A stretch of DNA of 64,000 bases from the NCBI RefSeq assembly GCF_003350535.1, contig NZ_QQBB01000009.1, forward strand, positions 1 through 64,000. The letters are read 5' to 3'. Below the pieces are notes generated by a model. The model searched no databases and was not told where the DNA came from. It saw only the letters and a program-made list of their open reading frames with translations. How positions within the stretch are numbered: position 1 is the stretch's first letter; each line of letters starts with the position of its first letter. Below, piece by piece: positions 47,180 to 55,859 of this stretch. The translations under genes and the position numbers were made by a program. Source of the DNA: Microvirga subterranea. Its GTDB lineage: Bacteria > Pseudomonadota > Alphaproteobacteria > Rhizobiales > Beijerinckiaceae.

Positions 47180-48772
47180 TCAGCGCTTCAGTGTGATGTC
47201 GAGGCCCTTGTAGAGGCCGGCCCCGTAGACGCCGTGCGGCTTGGCTCCCTCGACGCGGTCGCCGGTGACGAGCCACATCGGCTCGGACACCAGCGGCACC
47301 CAAACGCTCGCATCCGTGAGCTGCTGCTGGACGGCCGCATTGGCGCCCTTGCGGGTGTTGTCGTCGGTTGCGGTCGTGGCGGTGGCGAGAAGCTGGTCGG
47401 TCTTCTCATTCTTCCAGTTCATCCGGTTCGGGGTCGGCGTCTGCGTGCTGCGGAAGTAGAGGTTGAGGGCCTCGTTCGCCGTCACATAGGGATACGACAT
47501 GTAGAAGGCGTCGAATTCCTGCGTCGCGAGTTTGCCCCAGCCCACCGTGGCGTCCCAGAGCTGGATCTTCATGTCGATGCCGATCTTGCGAAGATCCGCC
47601 TGCATGGCCTCGGAGATGCGCGGATTGACGGCATTGCGCAGGCCGTAGACCGTGAAGGTCGCCTTCTGCCCGTCCTTCTCGCGGATGCCGTCCGATCCGG
47701 GCTTCCAGCCCGCCTCGTCGAGGAGTTTCGCGGCCGCCGCGGGATCGAATTTCGGCATCAGGGAAGCGGATTTCGCGTCGTAGTCCAGCACGCTCGGGTT
47801 CAGGAGCGACTGCATGGGCGCGCCCTTGCCGAAATAGACCGCCTTGGCGATGGCATCCTTGTTGGTCGCCATGTTCACGGCCTTGCGGATCGCCTCGTCC
47901 TTCACGACCGGCTTGTCCACCTTGAAGCCCATGAAGGCGTCATAGATGTAGTTCTTCTGCTGCTGCACCTTCATGCCCGGCACGCGGGAGATTGTGTCGA
48001 TGGCGATGTAGGGCATGTAATAGGTCGCATCCGCCTGCTTGGCCTGCATGGCGGCCATCAGGGTGTTCTGCTCCGGAATTACCCGCCACACGATCTGCTC
48101 GACCTGCGGCTTCGGGTTCTTGTAGATCTCCGGACCCCAGGCGTAGTGGGGGTTCTTCTTCATCACGAAGTCCTGACGCGGCGTCCAGCTGACCCAGCAA
48201 TAGGGGCCGGTGGCGTTGAAGCCCTGCACGCCGAAATTCTCGCCGAGCTTCTCGACGCTCGCCTTGTCGATGATGGAGGCGAACGACAGGCCGAGCTGGA
48301 ACATCAGGTCCGCATAGGGCTCCTTCAGCTCGTAGACGACAGTGTAGTCGTCGGTGGCCTTGATGTCCTTGACCGGGCCGCCGCGGAACGAAACGGGCGA
48401 CTTGGAAGCAGGATCGGTCCAGCGCTTCAGCGAGTAGACCACGTCCTCGGCCTTCATCGGGCGACCGTCGCAGAACTTCACGTCGTCGCGGAGCTTGAAC
48501 GTGTAGGTCTTGCCGTCCTCGGAGATCGTCCATGACTTCGCGAGCAGCGGCTTGATGGTCTTCATGTCGAAGTCGATGCTCACCAGCGTGTCGGCGAGCA
48601 TGTAGACGATTTCCGCCGCGGCCGTCGCGGTGGAGCGGATCGGATCGTACTTGTCGGCGTCGATGACGCGCAGGATCGTGAGCGCGTTGCCCTGCTGCGC
48701 GGAGGCCGGCATGGAGCCGACCGTGAGCGCGGCAGCGCCGGCGATGAGCAGGGACTTCAAGGCTTTGGACAT
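47180..48772 (-). CDS. Dpp-family ABC substrate-binding protein
   Basis: This 530-residue periplasmic protein has a signal peptide (MSKALKSLLIAGAAALTVGS, cleavage near ASAQ). SBP_bac_5 features include LRDDVKFCDGRPMKAEDVVY and FNATGPYCWVSW. The start at 48772 has GGAG ten bases upstream; the frame runs further back into the permease gene but that part is not coding. In this operon the binding protein follows the permeases rather than leading, unlike in the other two Dpp-type operons of the window. Confidence 0.92.
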   Translation of the reverse strand: MSKALKSLLIAGAAALTVGSMPASAQQGNALTILRVIDADKYDPIRSTATAAAEIVYMLADTLVSIDFDMKTIKPLLAKSWTISEDGKTYTFKLRDDVKFCDGRPMKAEDVVYSLKRWTDPASKSPVSFRGGPVKDIKATDDYTVVYELKEPYADLMFQLGLSFASIIDKASVEKLGENFGVQGFNATGPYCWVSWTPRQDFVMKKNPHYAWGPEIYKNPKPQVEQIVWRVIPEQNTLMAAMQAKQADATYYMPYIAIDTISRVPGMKVQQQKNYIYDAFMGFKVDKPVVKDEAIRKAVNMATNKDAIAKAVYFGKGAPMQSLLNPSVLDYDAKSASLMPKFDPAAAAKLLDEAGWKPGSDGIREKDGQKATFTVYGLRNAVNPRISEAMQADLRKIGIDMKIQLWDATVGWGKLATQEFDAFYMSYPYVTANEALNLYFRSTQTPTPNRMNWKNEKTDQLLATATTATDDNTRKGANAAVQQQLTDASVWVPLVSEPMWLVTGDRVEGAKPHGVYGAGLYKGLDITLKR

Positions 48773-48794
48773 TCTCTGGTTCTCCTCTGGCAGT

Positions 48795-49694
48795 TTATTT
48801 GTTGAGCTTCGGGTCCAGTGCGTCCCGAAGCGCATCCCCAAGAACGTTGAACGCAAGCACGATGATGAAGATGAGCAGGCTCGGAAGGACCGAGACGTGC
48901 GGCGCGAAGAACAGGAAGTTGCGCCCGTCCGCCGCCATGGCGCCGAGTTCCGCGGTCGGCGGCTGAGCGCCCAGGCCGATGAACGACAAGGCGGCCCCGA
49001 GAAGGATGACCTGGCCAAAGCGCAGAGTGACGAAGACGAAGATCGCCGAAAGGCAGTTCGGCAGGAGGTGCTTCAGGATGAGGCGCGAGTCGCTCATGCC
49101 CAGAGACCGGGCGCTCTCGACATAGTCCTGCTGCATGACGACGATCGCGGCGCCGCGCACGACGCGGGCCATCAGCGGGACGGTGGCGATCGACAGCGCG
49201 ATGATCACGGATGTCAGGCCCGGACCGAAGATCGCCGCGATAGCGAGGCCGAAGAGAATGGCCGGGAAGGACAGCAGCACGTCCATCAGCCGCATCAGGA
49301 GCCCCGAGAGCCTCGGATAATAGGCCGCGGCGAAACCGACGACCGCGCCGATGCCGCAGCCGAAGGCCACTGCCGCGAACCCGATCAGGAGCGTCGTCCG
49401 CAGGCCGTAGAGCAGGCGGGTGATCATGTCCCGCCCCTGCCCGTCTGTTCCCAGCAGGGCAAGCTCGCCGGGCGGCTGCAGCGTGAGAGCGAGGTCGCCG
49501 CCGTAAGGATCTCCGGGTGATAGCCACGGCGCGAAAAGAGCCGCGAGCAGAATGAGGACCACCGTCAAAAGGGCCACGCAGGCGCTTGGCTCCCGCAACA
49601 GCAGAAGCAGAACCGAAGGGCGGCGGACGATCCGCTCGGCCTCGGGCTGCGGCACGCTCGCGGGACTTTGTGGGATCACGACGCCGTCGCTCAT
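48795..49694 (-). CDS. DppC-type ABC transporter permease
   Basis: This 299-residue permease has an N-terminal helix (about 38-60), LLGTDGQGRDMITRLLYGLR and the coupling region ESARSLGMSDSRLILKHLLPN. It overlaps the DppB-type permease stop by four bases (ATGA) and precedes the binding protein gene by 22 bases. It forms the channel of the third Dpp-type importer. Confidence 0.93.
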   Translation of the reverse strand: MSDGVVIPQSPASVPQPEAERIVRRPSVLLLLLREPSACVALLTVVLILLAALFAPWLSPGDPYGGDLALTLQPPGELALLGTDGQGRDMITRLLYGLRTTLLIGFAAVAFGCGIGAVVGFAAAYYPRLSGLLMRLMDVLLSFPAILFGLAIAAIFGPGLTSVIIALSIATVPLMARVVRGAAIVVMQQDYVESARSLGMSDSRLILKHLLPNCLSAIFVFVTLRFGQVILLGAALSFIGLGAQPPTAELGAMAADGRNFLFFAPHVSVLPSLLIFIIVLAFNVLGDALRDALDPKLNK

Positions 49695-50632
49695 GCGCCC
49701 CTCACTCTCGGATCAAGCACTGCGTAAAGGACGTCCACGGCCAGATTCACGAGGATGAAGCCGAGCGATAGGACGATGATGGTTCCCTGCGCCATCGGCA
49801 GGTCGCTGGAGAGGATCGCGCCCACCGCGAGCCGGCCGATGCCCGGCCAGCTGAACACGGTCTCGGTCACGACCGCTCCGCCGAGCAGGAAGCCGATCTG
49901 AAGGCCGATGAGCGTCACCACCGGCACGAGGGCGTTGCGCAGCGCGTGGCGCGACACCACTGTGCGCTCCGGCAGACCCTTCGCGCGGGCGGTGCGGACG
50001 TGATCGGCTCCCAGGACGTCGAGCACCGAGGACCGGGTCATGCGCGCGACCGGGCCGACGAAGACGCCGCCGAGCGTGATCGCCGGCATGATGACGGCCT
50101 TGAATCCTTCCCAGGTCCAGATTGGACCCGGGCGTCCGGTGAACGGCAGGAGCTGGTACTGGAACCCAAGGAACCAGATCAGGGTCAGGCCGAGGAAGAA
50201 CACCGGGATCGACACGCCGGCCACGGACGCCGCCATGATGATGCGGTCGAGAAAGGTGCCGCGGTAGTAGGCGCCGACGGTTCCCATCGCGATGCCGAGC
50301 GGAATGGCCCAGATGAGGGAGGCGAGCATCAGCTCGAGCGTCGGGCCGATGGTCGTTCCGAGCTCCTGCGTGACCGGAACGTTGTTGATGATCGATACCC
50401 CGAGATCACCCTGGAGCAGCCGGCCGATATAGATGAAGAACTGCTTCCAGAGCGGCTCGTTGAGGCCGAGTTCCTGACGGATCGCCTCGATCACCTCCAT
50501 GCTGGCCGTCGGACCCGCGCGCACGATGGCCGGATCCGTCGGAACGACCTGCATGAGGAAGAAGCCGAGGAGGAGAACCCCGAAGAGAACGGGCACAGCG
50601 AGGAGCAGTCGCTCGAGCGTGTGACGCAGCAT
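49691..50632 (-). CDS. DppB-type ABC transporter permease
   Basis: This 313-residue permease has about six helices: MLRHTLERLLLAVPVLFGVL at the start, the coupling region RTARAKGLPERTVVSRHALRNA and VVTETVFSWPGIGRL. It lies 11 bases after the YtcJ-like amidohydrolase gene, so it is co-transcribed with it. All features are normal for the family. Confidence 0.93.
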   Translation of the reverse strand: MLRHTLERLLLAVPVLFGVLLLGFFLMQVVPTDPAIVRAGPTASMEVIEAIRQELGLNEPLWKQFFIYIGRLLQGDLGVSIINNVPVTQELGTTIGPTLELMLASLIWAIPLGIAMGTVGAYYRGTFLDRIIMAASVAGVSIPVFFLGLTLIWFLGFQYQLLPFTGRPGPIWTWEGFKAVIMPAITLGGVFVGPVARMTRSSVLDVLGADHVRTARAKGLPERTVVSRHALRNALVPVVTLIGLQIGFLLGGAVVTETVFSWPGIGRLAVGAILSSDLPMAQGTIIVLSLGFILVNLAVDVLYAVLDPRVRGA

Positions 50633-50643
50633 GACAGACCGTC

Positions 50644-52290
50644 CTATTCCGCCGCGGTGGCGAGTTGGCCCTCACGGTCGTAGACCACCTTGCCGCCAAG
50701 AATGGTCATGTCGCAGCGGACGTCTTTCTCGACGGTCTCCGGCGCGACGGCGAAGACGTCGTGTGACAGGATCGCGACGTCGGCGAGTTGCCCCGGGACC
50801 AGGCGGCCCAGATCGTTCTCGGCGAACTGCGTGTAGGCGCCGCAATAGGTGTAGGCGTGGACCGCCTCCTCCATCGTGAGCTTTTCGCCCCCGCCGATCT
50901 CCGTGTGGCGCTTCGTCTGCCGTGTGACCATGGTGAAAAGGTTCTGGAACGGATTGGTGGCGCAGACCGGCGCGTCCGAGCTCGCGGCCGGATGGAGGCC
51001 GGCATCGAGCCACTTCTTCATCGGGTAGGCGGCGCTCGCACGCTTCTCGCCGAGATTGTGCACGTAGAGGTCGCCGAACTCGTACATGAAGAGAGGCTGC
51101 GGCACGGGCTCGATTCCTGCCGCCGCCATGCGGGCGAGCTGCCCGTCCGTGAGGAAGCCGCAATGCTCGATCCGGTGACGGCGGCCGGTGATCGGCTGAT
51201 CCGGCGTTGCGGCTTTCTCGATGCCGGTGAGCACCTGCTCGATCGCCGCATCGCCGATCGCGTGGATCGCGAGCTGGTATCCGAGCTTGTGATAATGCGC
51301 GAGGTAGCTGTGCATCTCCGCATCGGTGTAGCAGAAGATGCCGCGGTTCTCCGGGTCGCCGACCACGTACGGCTCGCTCATGGCGGCGGTGAGCCCGCCG
51401 GCGCTGCCGTCGCCGAAGACCTTCATGGCGCCGTATCGCAGGAAGCCCACCTCGCGGCCGAAGCGGTAGCCCGCCGCGTGAGCTTCGTCCCCGATTCCGT
51501 CCGCGTTGCCGTAGATGCAGACCCAGGTACGCACGGGGAGGCGCTCGTTGGCGGCGGCCTCCTCATAGGCGGCGATTTCATCCATGCCCGCCAGCATGCC
51601 CACGGCTGCGTCCATGACGCTCGTGAAGCCCTGCGAGAGCATATAGCCTCCTGCCCGCTCGATCGCCGCGACGAGCTCGTCCTTCGACGGCTTCGGCATC
51701 GCGTTCACGATGAGGCGCATGGCAAGCTCGGCCACGAGGCCCGTAAGCTTGTTGTCACGGCGCTCGATCAGCCCTCCATCGGGGCTCGGCGTGTTGTGGC
51801 CGATTCCGGCCTCGCGCATCGCGAGGGTGTTGATGACGCCGACATGACCGCAGGTGCGCTTGATGTAGACGGGATTGTTCGGAGCCACGCGATCGAGCTC
51901 CTCGGCAGTCGGATGGCGCCCCTCCGCAAGTTCGTTGTGATCGTATCCGCGGCCGGTGATCCACGCACCTGCGGGCTTCGACTTCGCGGCCTCGCCGATG
52001 CGGCGCAGGAGCTCGTCCATGCTGGTGACGCCCTCCTCCGGACGAAGGTTCACCTCCTGCATCCCGAGCCCAAGCGGAAGGAGATGCATGTGCGCGTCGT
52101 TCAGTCCGGGGATGGCCACCCGTCCGGCGAGATCGATCACACGGGTCGAGGGACCGCGCAGGGCCTCCACATCCGCGACGCTGCCGGCCGCCAGGATACG
52201 GTCGCCGCCGATGGCGAGCGCCTCGACGAACCCCTCCGCGAGGCCTGAAAAGATTCTGCCTCCGGAGATGATCGTATCAGCCTTCTGCAT
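50644..52290 (-). CDS. YtcJ-like amidohydrolase (Amidohydrolase_3 family)
   Basis: This 548-residue hydrolase is the first gene of the nine-gene operon. It has the metal-site motifs LNDAHMHLLPLG (HxH), GAMKVFGDGSAGG with a possible bridging lysine, AIHAIGDAAIEQ, HRIEHCGFL and SSDAPVCATN. YtcJ-like enzymes act on N-substituted formamides or other amides; substrates are mostly unknown. GGGAGAGGGA lies before the ATG. Because the gene leads an importer operon, its substrate is probably the imported compound or a product of it. Its promoter region carries the TGCTCA-N6-TGAGCA palindrome. Confidence 0.88.
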   Translation of the reverse strand: MQKADTIISGGRIFSGLAEGFVEALAIGGDRILAAGSVADVEALRGPSTRVIDLAGRVAIPGLNDAHMHLLPLGLGMQEVNLRPEEGVTSMDELLRRIGEAAKSKPAGAWITGRGYDHNELAEGRHPTAEELDRVAPNNPVYIKRTCGHVGVINTLAMREAGIGHNTPSPDGGLIERRDNKLTGLVAELAMRLIVNAMPKPSKDELVAAIERAGGYMLSQGFTSVMDAAVGMLAGMDEIAAYEEAAANERLPVRTWVCIYGNADGIGDEAHAAGYRFGREVGFLRYGAMKVFGDGSAGGLTAAMSEPYVVGDPENRGIFCYTDAEMHSYLAHYHKLGYQLAIHAIGDAAIEQVLTGIEKAATPDQPITGRRHRIEHCGFLTDGQLARMAAAGIEPVPQPLFMYEFGDLYVHNLGEKRASAAYPMKKWLDAGLHPAASSDAPVCATNPFQNLFTMVTRQTKRHTEIGGGEKLTMEEAVHAYTYCGAYTQFAENDLGRLVPGQLADVAILSHDVFAVAPETVEKDVRCDMTILGGKVVYDREGQLATAAE

Positions 52291-52574
52291 GTTCCCTCTC
52301 CCGTGTCGGCAGAGCTTCCTCGAGCGGAGCGTCTGCGCAGTAATCGTGGTCCGTTGCCGGTGAAGCGAAGGGCTGGCGTCTGCGCACTGCTTCCGAGAGC
52401 GGCAGGCGCCGAGCCCGGAATCCGTCAGATCGTCCGAATGCGATAACCGGGCGAGGCAGATGCGTGGGGAGCTGCGCGACGCGCCAGAGTCGGCATGCTC
52501 GTCCCAAGGCCAGGGTCTCGCCCGATCATGAAGCCCATTGAAATCTTCCCGCCATATTCGGATTATTGTGTTCC

Positions 52575-52605
52575 CTAACGTTAGAGTTGCTCAAGATTCT
52601 GAGCA
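52575..52605. promoter_or_regulatory. Operator candidate TGCTCA-N6-TGAGCA with adjacent palindrome
   Basis: TGCTCA (52588-52593) and TGAGCA (52600-52605) form a perfect 6-6-6 palindrome. It is preceded by the 10-bp palindrome CTAACGTTAG (52575-52584) and followed by TGGCAA. The same palindrome with one mismatch and the same TGGCAA tail recurs at 57217-57240, just before the XRE-cupin regulator gene. This suggests one shared regulator for both loci. Confidence 0.6.
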
Positions 52606-52635
52606 TGGCAATCAACTCCCAGTAGCAAGCACCCT

Positions 52636-52662
52636 CCTCTGTGATAATTTTTTGCACAGAGG
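52636..52662. promoter_or_regulatory. Inverted repeat CCTCTGTG-N11-CACAGAGG
   Basis: Perfect 8-bp arms (52636-52643 and 52655-52662) flank an AT-rich spacer ATAATTTTTTG. It lies 142 bases before the FAD oxidase start. It could be an operator with widely spaced half-sites or a hairpin in the RNA leader. Confidence 0.4.
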
Positions 52663-52804
52663 CAATGCATAAAACTGGCGAAATGCCTGTGAGAGAGGCA
52701 GGAGCCCTCTGGCAACGCCGTCACTCAGCGATGTATAGAATTTTAAGCGGATTAGGTCCGATGGCCGGCCGATCCCCACTTCCCATGCCGAGGAGCAGAC
52801 TTTC

Positions 52805-54190
52805 ATGACCGCGGTTCTCGACGCCTTGCTCACGGCACTCGGACGGGAATGCGTCAGGATCGGGAGCGACATTCCCGACAGGAATTTCGGCGACGCGAGC
52901 GGCGCCAGACAGCATGCGCCCCTCGCCCTGCTCCTCCCGCGCTCGACAGAGGAGGTGTCACGGTGCCTGGCGATTTGCCACGCGCACGGCCACAGAGTCG
53001 TTCCGCAGGGCGGCATGACAGGCCTGGCGGGCGGCGCGAATCCCCAGGAGAACGAGATCGCGCTTTCGCTCGAACGGATGACGGGCGTGGAGGAGATCGA
53101 CCGCGACAGCGCCACGCTGACGGCTCTCGCGGGCACGCCTCTTGCGGTCATCCAATCCGCCGCCGAGGAAGCGGGCTTTCTGTGCGGCATCGATCTCGGC
53201 GCACGCGGCACGTGCACCATCGGCGGGAATGTTGCGACCAATGCCGGCGGCAACCAGGTTCTTCGCTACGGCATGACCCGCCGCAACGTGCTGGGCCTCG
53301 AAGTCGTTCTGGCGGATGGCCGCGTGCTGCGCTCGCTAAACAAGATGATGAAGAACAATGCCGGCTACGACTGGACCCAGCTGTTCATCGGCAGCGAAGG
53401 AACGCTCGGGATCGTCACCCGCGTCGTGCTCGCGCTGCACCCGAGCCCGAAAGGCCTGACATCCGCGCTCTGCGCCGTCGACAGCTTCGGGGACGCGCTT
53501 GCGGTCCTGCGCCGTTTCGACAGCCGCTTTCCCGGGCGACTTCTCGTCTTCGAGGCCATGTGGCGGGAATACATGGACGTCGCGATCGATCGCTCGCGCC
53601 TCACCCAGCCCTTCGCCGACCGTCACGAGATCACGCTGCTGATCGAGGCCGCGATGGGCGAGGATCCCGGAGCTGAGGACGCATTTGGCGAAGCCCTCGC
53701 CGAGTTCATCGACGACGGCGTGCTGAAGGACGCCCTCGTCGCCCAATCGGGCAACGACCGAAAGAAGTTCTGGGCCTACCGCGAAGCCAATTACGAGTTC
53801 GGCCGGGTCCTTCCCGAGGGATCGCATTTCGACGTGAGCATTCCCCTTTCCCGGATGGCGGAGGCCGTCGATCTGCTGCGGCAGCGCTGCGCCCGCTGGC
53901 CGAACGCGACGCTCATCGTGTTCGGTCACGTGGCGGACAGCAACATTCATCTCTCGCTGTGCGACGAGAGCTATGACGACGCCGTCGGCCGGGCGATGAA
54001 CGAGGTCGTCTACGGCGTGGTCGCCGAGGTGAGCGGCACAGTCTCGGCCGAGCACGGCATCGGGGTTCTCAAGCGTCCCTATCTCGGAATGAGCCGCACG
54101 GAGGCGGAGCTCGACCTGATGAGGACGCTCAAGCATGCCCTCGACCCGAAAGGAATTCTCAATCCGGGCCGAGTTCTCGCACCCGCATGA
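52805..54190 (+). CDS. FAD-binding oxidoreductase (GlcD / D-2-hydroxyacid dehydrogenase type)
   Basis: This 461-residue flavoprotein of the vanillyl-alcohol-oxidase fold has an N-terminal FAD_binding_4 domain (about 35-215) with PQGGMTGLAGGA, GGNVATNAGGNQVLRYGMTR and FIGSEGTLGIVTRV. The C-terminal FAD-oxidase_C domain has FGHVADSNIHLSL (metal-binding histidines) and VSAEHGIGVLKR. Members oxidise 2-hydroxy acids such as glycolate, D-lactate or D-2-hydroxyglutarate. It is alone on its strand and convergent with the cupin operon. An operator-like palindrome lies upstream, which suggests joint control with the aminotransferase and aldehyde dehydrogenase. Confidence 0.9.
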   Translation: MTAVLDALLTALGRECVRIGSDIPDRNFGDASGARQHAPLALLLPRSTEEVSRCLAICHAHGHRVVPQGGMTGLAGGANPQENEIALSLERMTGVEEIDRDSATLTALAGTPLAVIQSAAEEAGFLCGIDLGARGTCTIGGNVATNAGGNQVLRYGMTRRNVLGLEVVLADGRVLRSLNKMMKNNAGYDWTQLFIGSEGTLGIVTRVVLALHPSPKGLTSALCAVDSFGDALAVLRRFDSRFPGRLLVFEAMWREYMDVAIDRSRLTQPFADRHEITLLIEAAMGEDPGAEDAFGEALAEFIDDGVLKDALVAQSGNDRKKFWAYREANYEFGRVLPEGSHFDVSIPLSRMAEAVDLLRQRCARWPNATLIVFGHVADSNIHLSLCDESYDDAVGRAMNEVVYGVVAEVSGTVSAEHGIGVLKRPYLGMSRTEAELDLMRTLKHALDPKGILNPGRVLAPA

Positions 54191-54196
54191 TGCTTC

Positions 54197-54517
54197 TCAC
54201 GCCGAAATTGCGAATGCCTCGGGGCGTTTGATCTCGATCTCGATGAACGCGATCGGGTGGTCGGAGCCGTTCATGACGTCGTGCTCGATCCCGGATTTGC
54301 GCGAATAGGCCTGCCCCGCCACGAGTGGTATGTCGGTGGCGTTCTCGCCGTTGTGAATGCGGAGCGTTCCGTCGACCAGCATGACAACGAAGTACGGCCA
54401 TTCGTGGCGGTGCCAGCCCGTCACGGCGCCGGGAGCGAAATCCCACCGCGTGATCCGGACGTCGGCGTCATCCTGCTGGACTGTCGGAACAGCCGGAACG
54501 GTGCACTTGAAGCTCAT
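54197..54517 (-). CDS. Small cupin-domain protein (106 aa)
   Basis: This single-domain cupin has the metal-site pattern GWHRHEWPYFVVML, and the second cupin box includes SGIEHDVMNGSDHP. Small cupins of this kind may be isomerases, dioxygenases or ligand sensors; the reaction cannot be told. It is the last gene of an operon with the carbamoylase-type hydrolase and aminotransferase, 51 bases after the former. AGGGGG sits a few bases before the ATG. Confidence 0.82.
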   Translation of the reverse strand: MSFKCTVPAVPTVQQDDADVRITRWDFAPGAVTGWHRHEWPYFVVMLVDGTLRIHNGENATDIPLVAGQAYSRKSGIEHDVMNGSDHPIAFIEIEIKRPEAFAISA

Positions 54518-54568
54518 AATCCCCCTCTCCTTTTCGGAATCGTTCTGTTGATGTGTGCAGGTCCGGGC

Positions 54569-55813
54569 TCAGCGATCCGCGCGCTCAACCAGAGCATGCA
54601 GCAGGACGTTCGCAGCGGGCTCGATGTCGTCCGGAGCCGCGAATTCGGCATTGTTGTGGGTGATGCCATCGCGACACGGCGTGAAGATCATCGCGGTCGG
54701 GCAGATTCGGGCGAGGAAATATGCATCGTGGCCCGCCTGGCTGGGCAGATCGCGGTGGGTATATCCGAGGCCCCCCGCATGGGACCTGATCGAGTCGACG
54801 AGGGCATCGTCGAAGATCCGACCTCCCCAGGTCCAGCGGTCCAGGATTCTGGCCTCGCAGCCCGCACGCGCAGCTGCGGCTTCGACCGCCACGACGACCT
54901 TACCGGCCATGCTGTCGGCGTTGGACGGATCATCGTGCCGCACGTCGCAGACGGCCTGCGACCAGTCGGAGAGGATGCCGGTCTTGTTGGGCCATGCGAC
55001 CAGCCGGGCGGCAGTCGCCTTTCCGCCGCTCGGCGCGAACTCCCACCCGATGTCGTCGACGCCGACGAGCAGCCGCGCGGCGGCGACGAGAGCGTTGCGC
55101 CGCTTCTCCATCGGCCACGGCCCGGTATGGGCGGTCTCGCCATGGAACTCGACGAGGAACCCGTGAGAGCGATAGGCATGGGTGACGATCCCGACCTGGA
55201 CCTTCTCCGCATCGAGAATGGGCCCTTGCTCGATGTGGAGCTCGAAATAGGCATCGGGAACGCGCCCGCCCGCGGGCACGGATCCACGATAGCCGATGCG
55301 CTGGAGCTCGCTACCGAACGTCGCACCGTCGTCGGCCGGCCGCTCGTGCACCCACTCCACGGCATATTCCCCGGCGAAGCAGCCGGAGGCGAGCATGGGG
55401 GGCGAGAAGCGTGCACCCTCTTCGTTCGTCCAGTTCACGATCTCGATCGGACGCCGGGTGACATGCCCGAGATCGTTGAGCATGCGGACCACCTCGAGCG
55501 CGCCGAGCACCCCAAGGATGCCGTCGAAGCGCCCGCCATTGGCCTGCGTGTCGAGATGGCTGCCCATCAGCACCGGCGGCAGATCGTCTTCCCGCCCGGC
55601 GCGCCGCCCGAAGATGTTGCCGACCTCGTCGACCGACACGGCAAGGCCCGCCTCGCGGCACCAACCGACGAAGAGATCACGCATCTCCCGGTCGGCATCG
55701 CTCAGGGCGAGCCTGGACAGTCCGCCCTCCCGCCCGACTCCGATTCCGGCGGACCGGTCGAGATCGGCGAGGAGGCGGTTCAGGTTGATCCGCGCATCCG
55801 GAGTGAAGGTCAT
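54569..55813 (-). CDS. Zn-dependent amidase, carbamoylase/allantoate amidohydrolase family (M20 fold)
   Basis: This 414-residue enzyme has the dinuclear metal site of hydantoinase/carbamoylase-type amidases: GSHLDTQANGGRFDG, WTNEEGARFSPP, ELHIEQGP and a late SQAGHDAYF. Family reactions include hydrolysis of N-carbamoyl-L-amino acids, N-carbamoyl-beta-alanine, allantoate and ureidoglycolate. With the class III aminotransferase and aldehyde dehydrogenase beside it, breakdown of a carbamoyl or acyl omega-amino acid fits. The start at 55813 (MTFTPDARINL) has GGGAGG seven bases upstream; a longer in-frame start at 55843 lacks this. Confidence 0.9.
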   Translation of the reverse strand: MTFTPDARINLNRLLADLDRSAGIGVGREGGLSRLALSDADREMRDLFVGWCREAGLAVSVDEVGNIFGRRAGREDDLPPVLMGSHLDTQANGGRFDGILGVLGALEVVRMLNDLGHVTRRPIEIVNWTNEEGARFSPPMLASGCFAGEYAVEWVHERPADDGATFGSELQRIGYRGSVPAGGRVPDAYFELHIEQGPILDAEKVQVGIVTHAYRSHGFLVEFHGETAHTGPWPMEKRRNALVAAARLLVGVDDIGWEFAPSGGKATAARLVAWPNKTGILSDWSQAVCDVRHDDPSNADSMAGKVVVAVEAAAARAGCEARILDRWTWGGRIFDDALVDSIRSHAGGLGYTHRDLPSQAGHDAYFLARICPTAMIFTPCRDGITHNNAEFAAPDDIEPAANVLLHALVERADR

Positions 55814-55859
55814 CGGCGGCCTCCCTGGCGGGGAGCCCGCCAACGATATGCGGTGGATG

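Larger units (their letters stand above)
52291..52804. other. Divergent regulatory region with three palindromes (514 bases)
   Basis: This gap lies between the nine-gene operon (leftward) and the FAD oxidase gene (rightward). No gene was found: the open frames present lack ribosome binding sites. The left part (52291-52540) is GC-rich; the right part (52550-52750) is AT-richer and carries palindromes at 52575-52584, 52588-52605 and 52636-52662, so the promoters are probably there. Confidence 0.55.
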
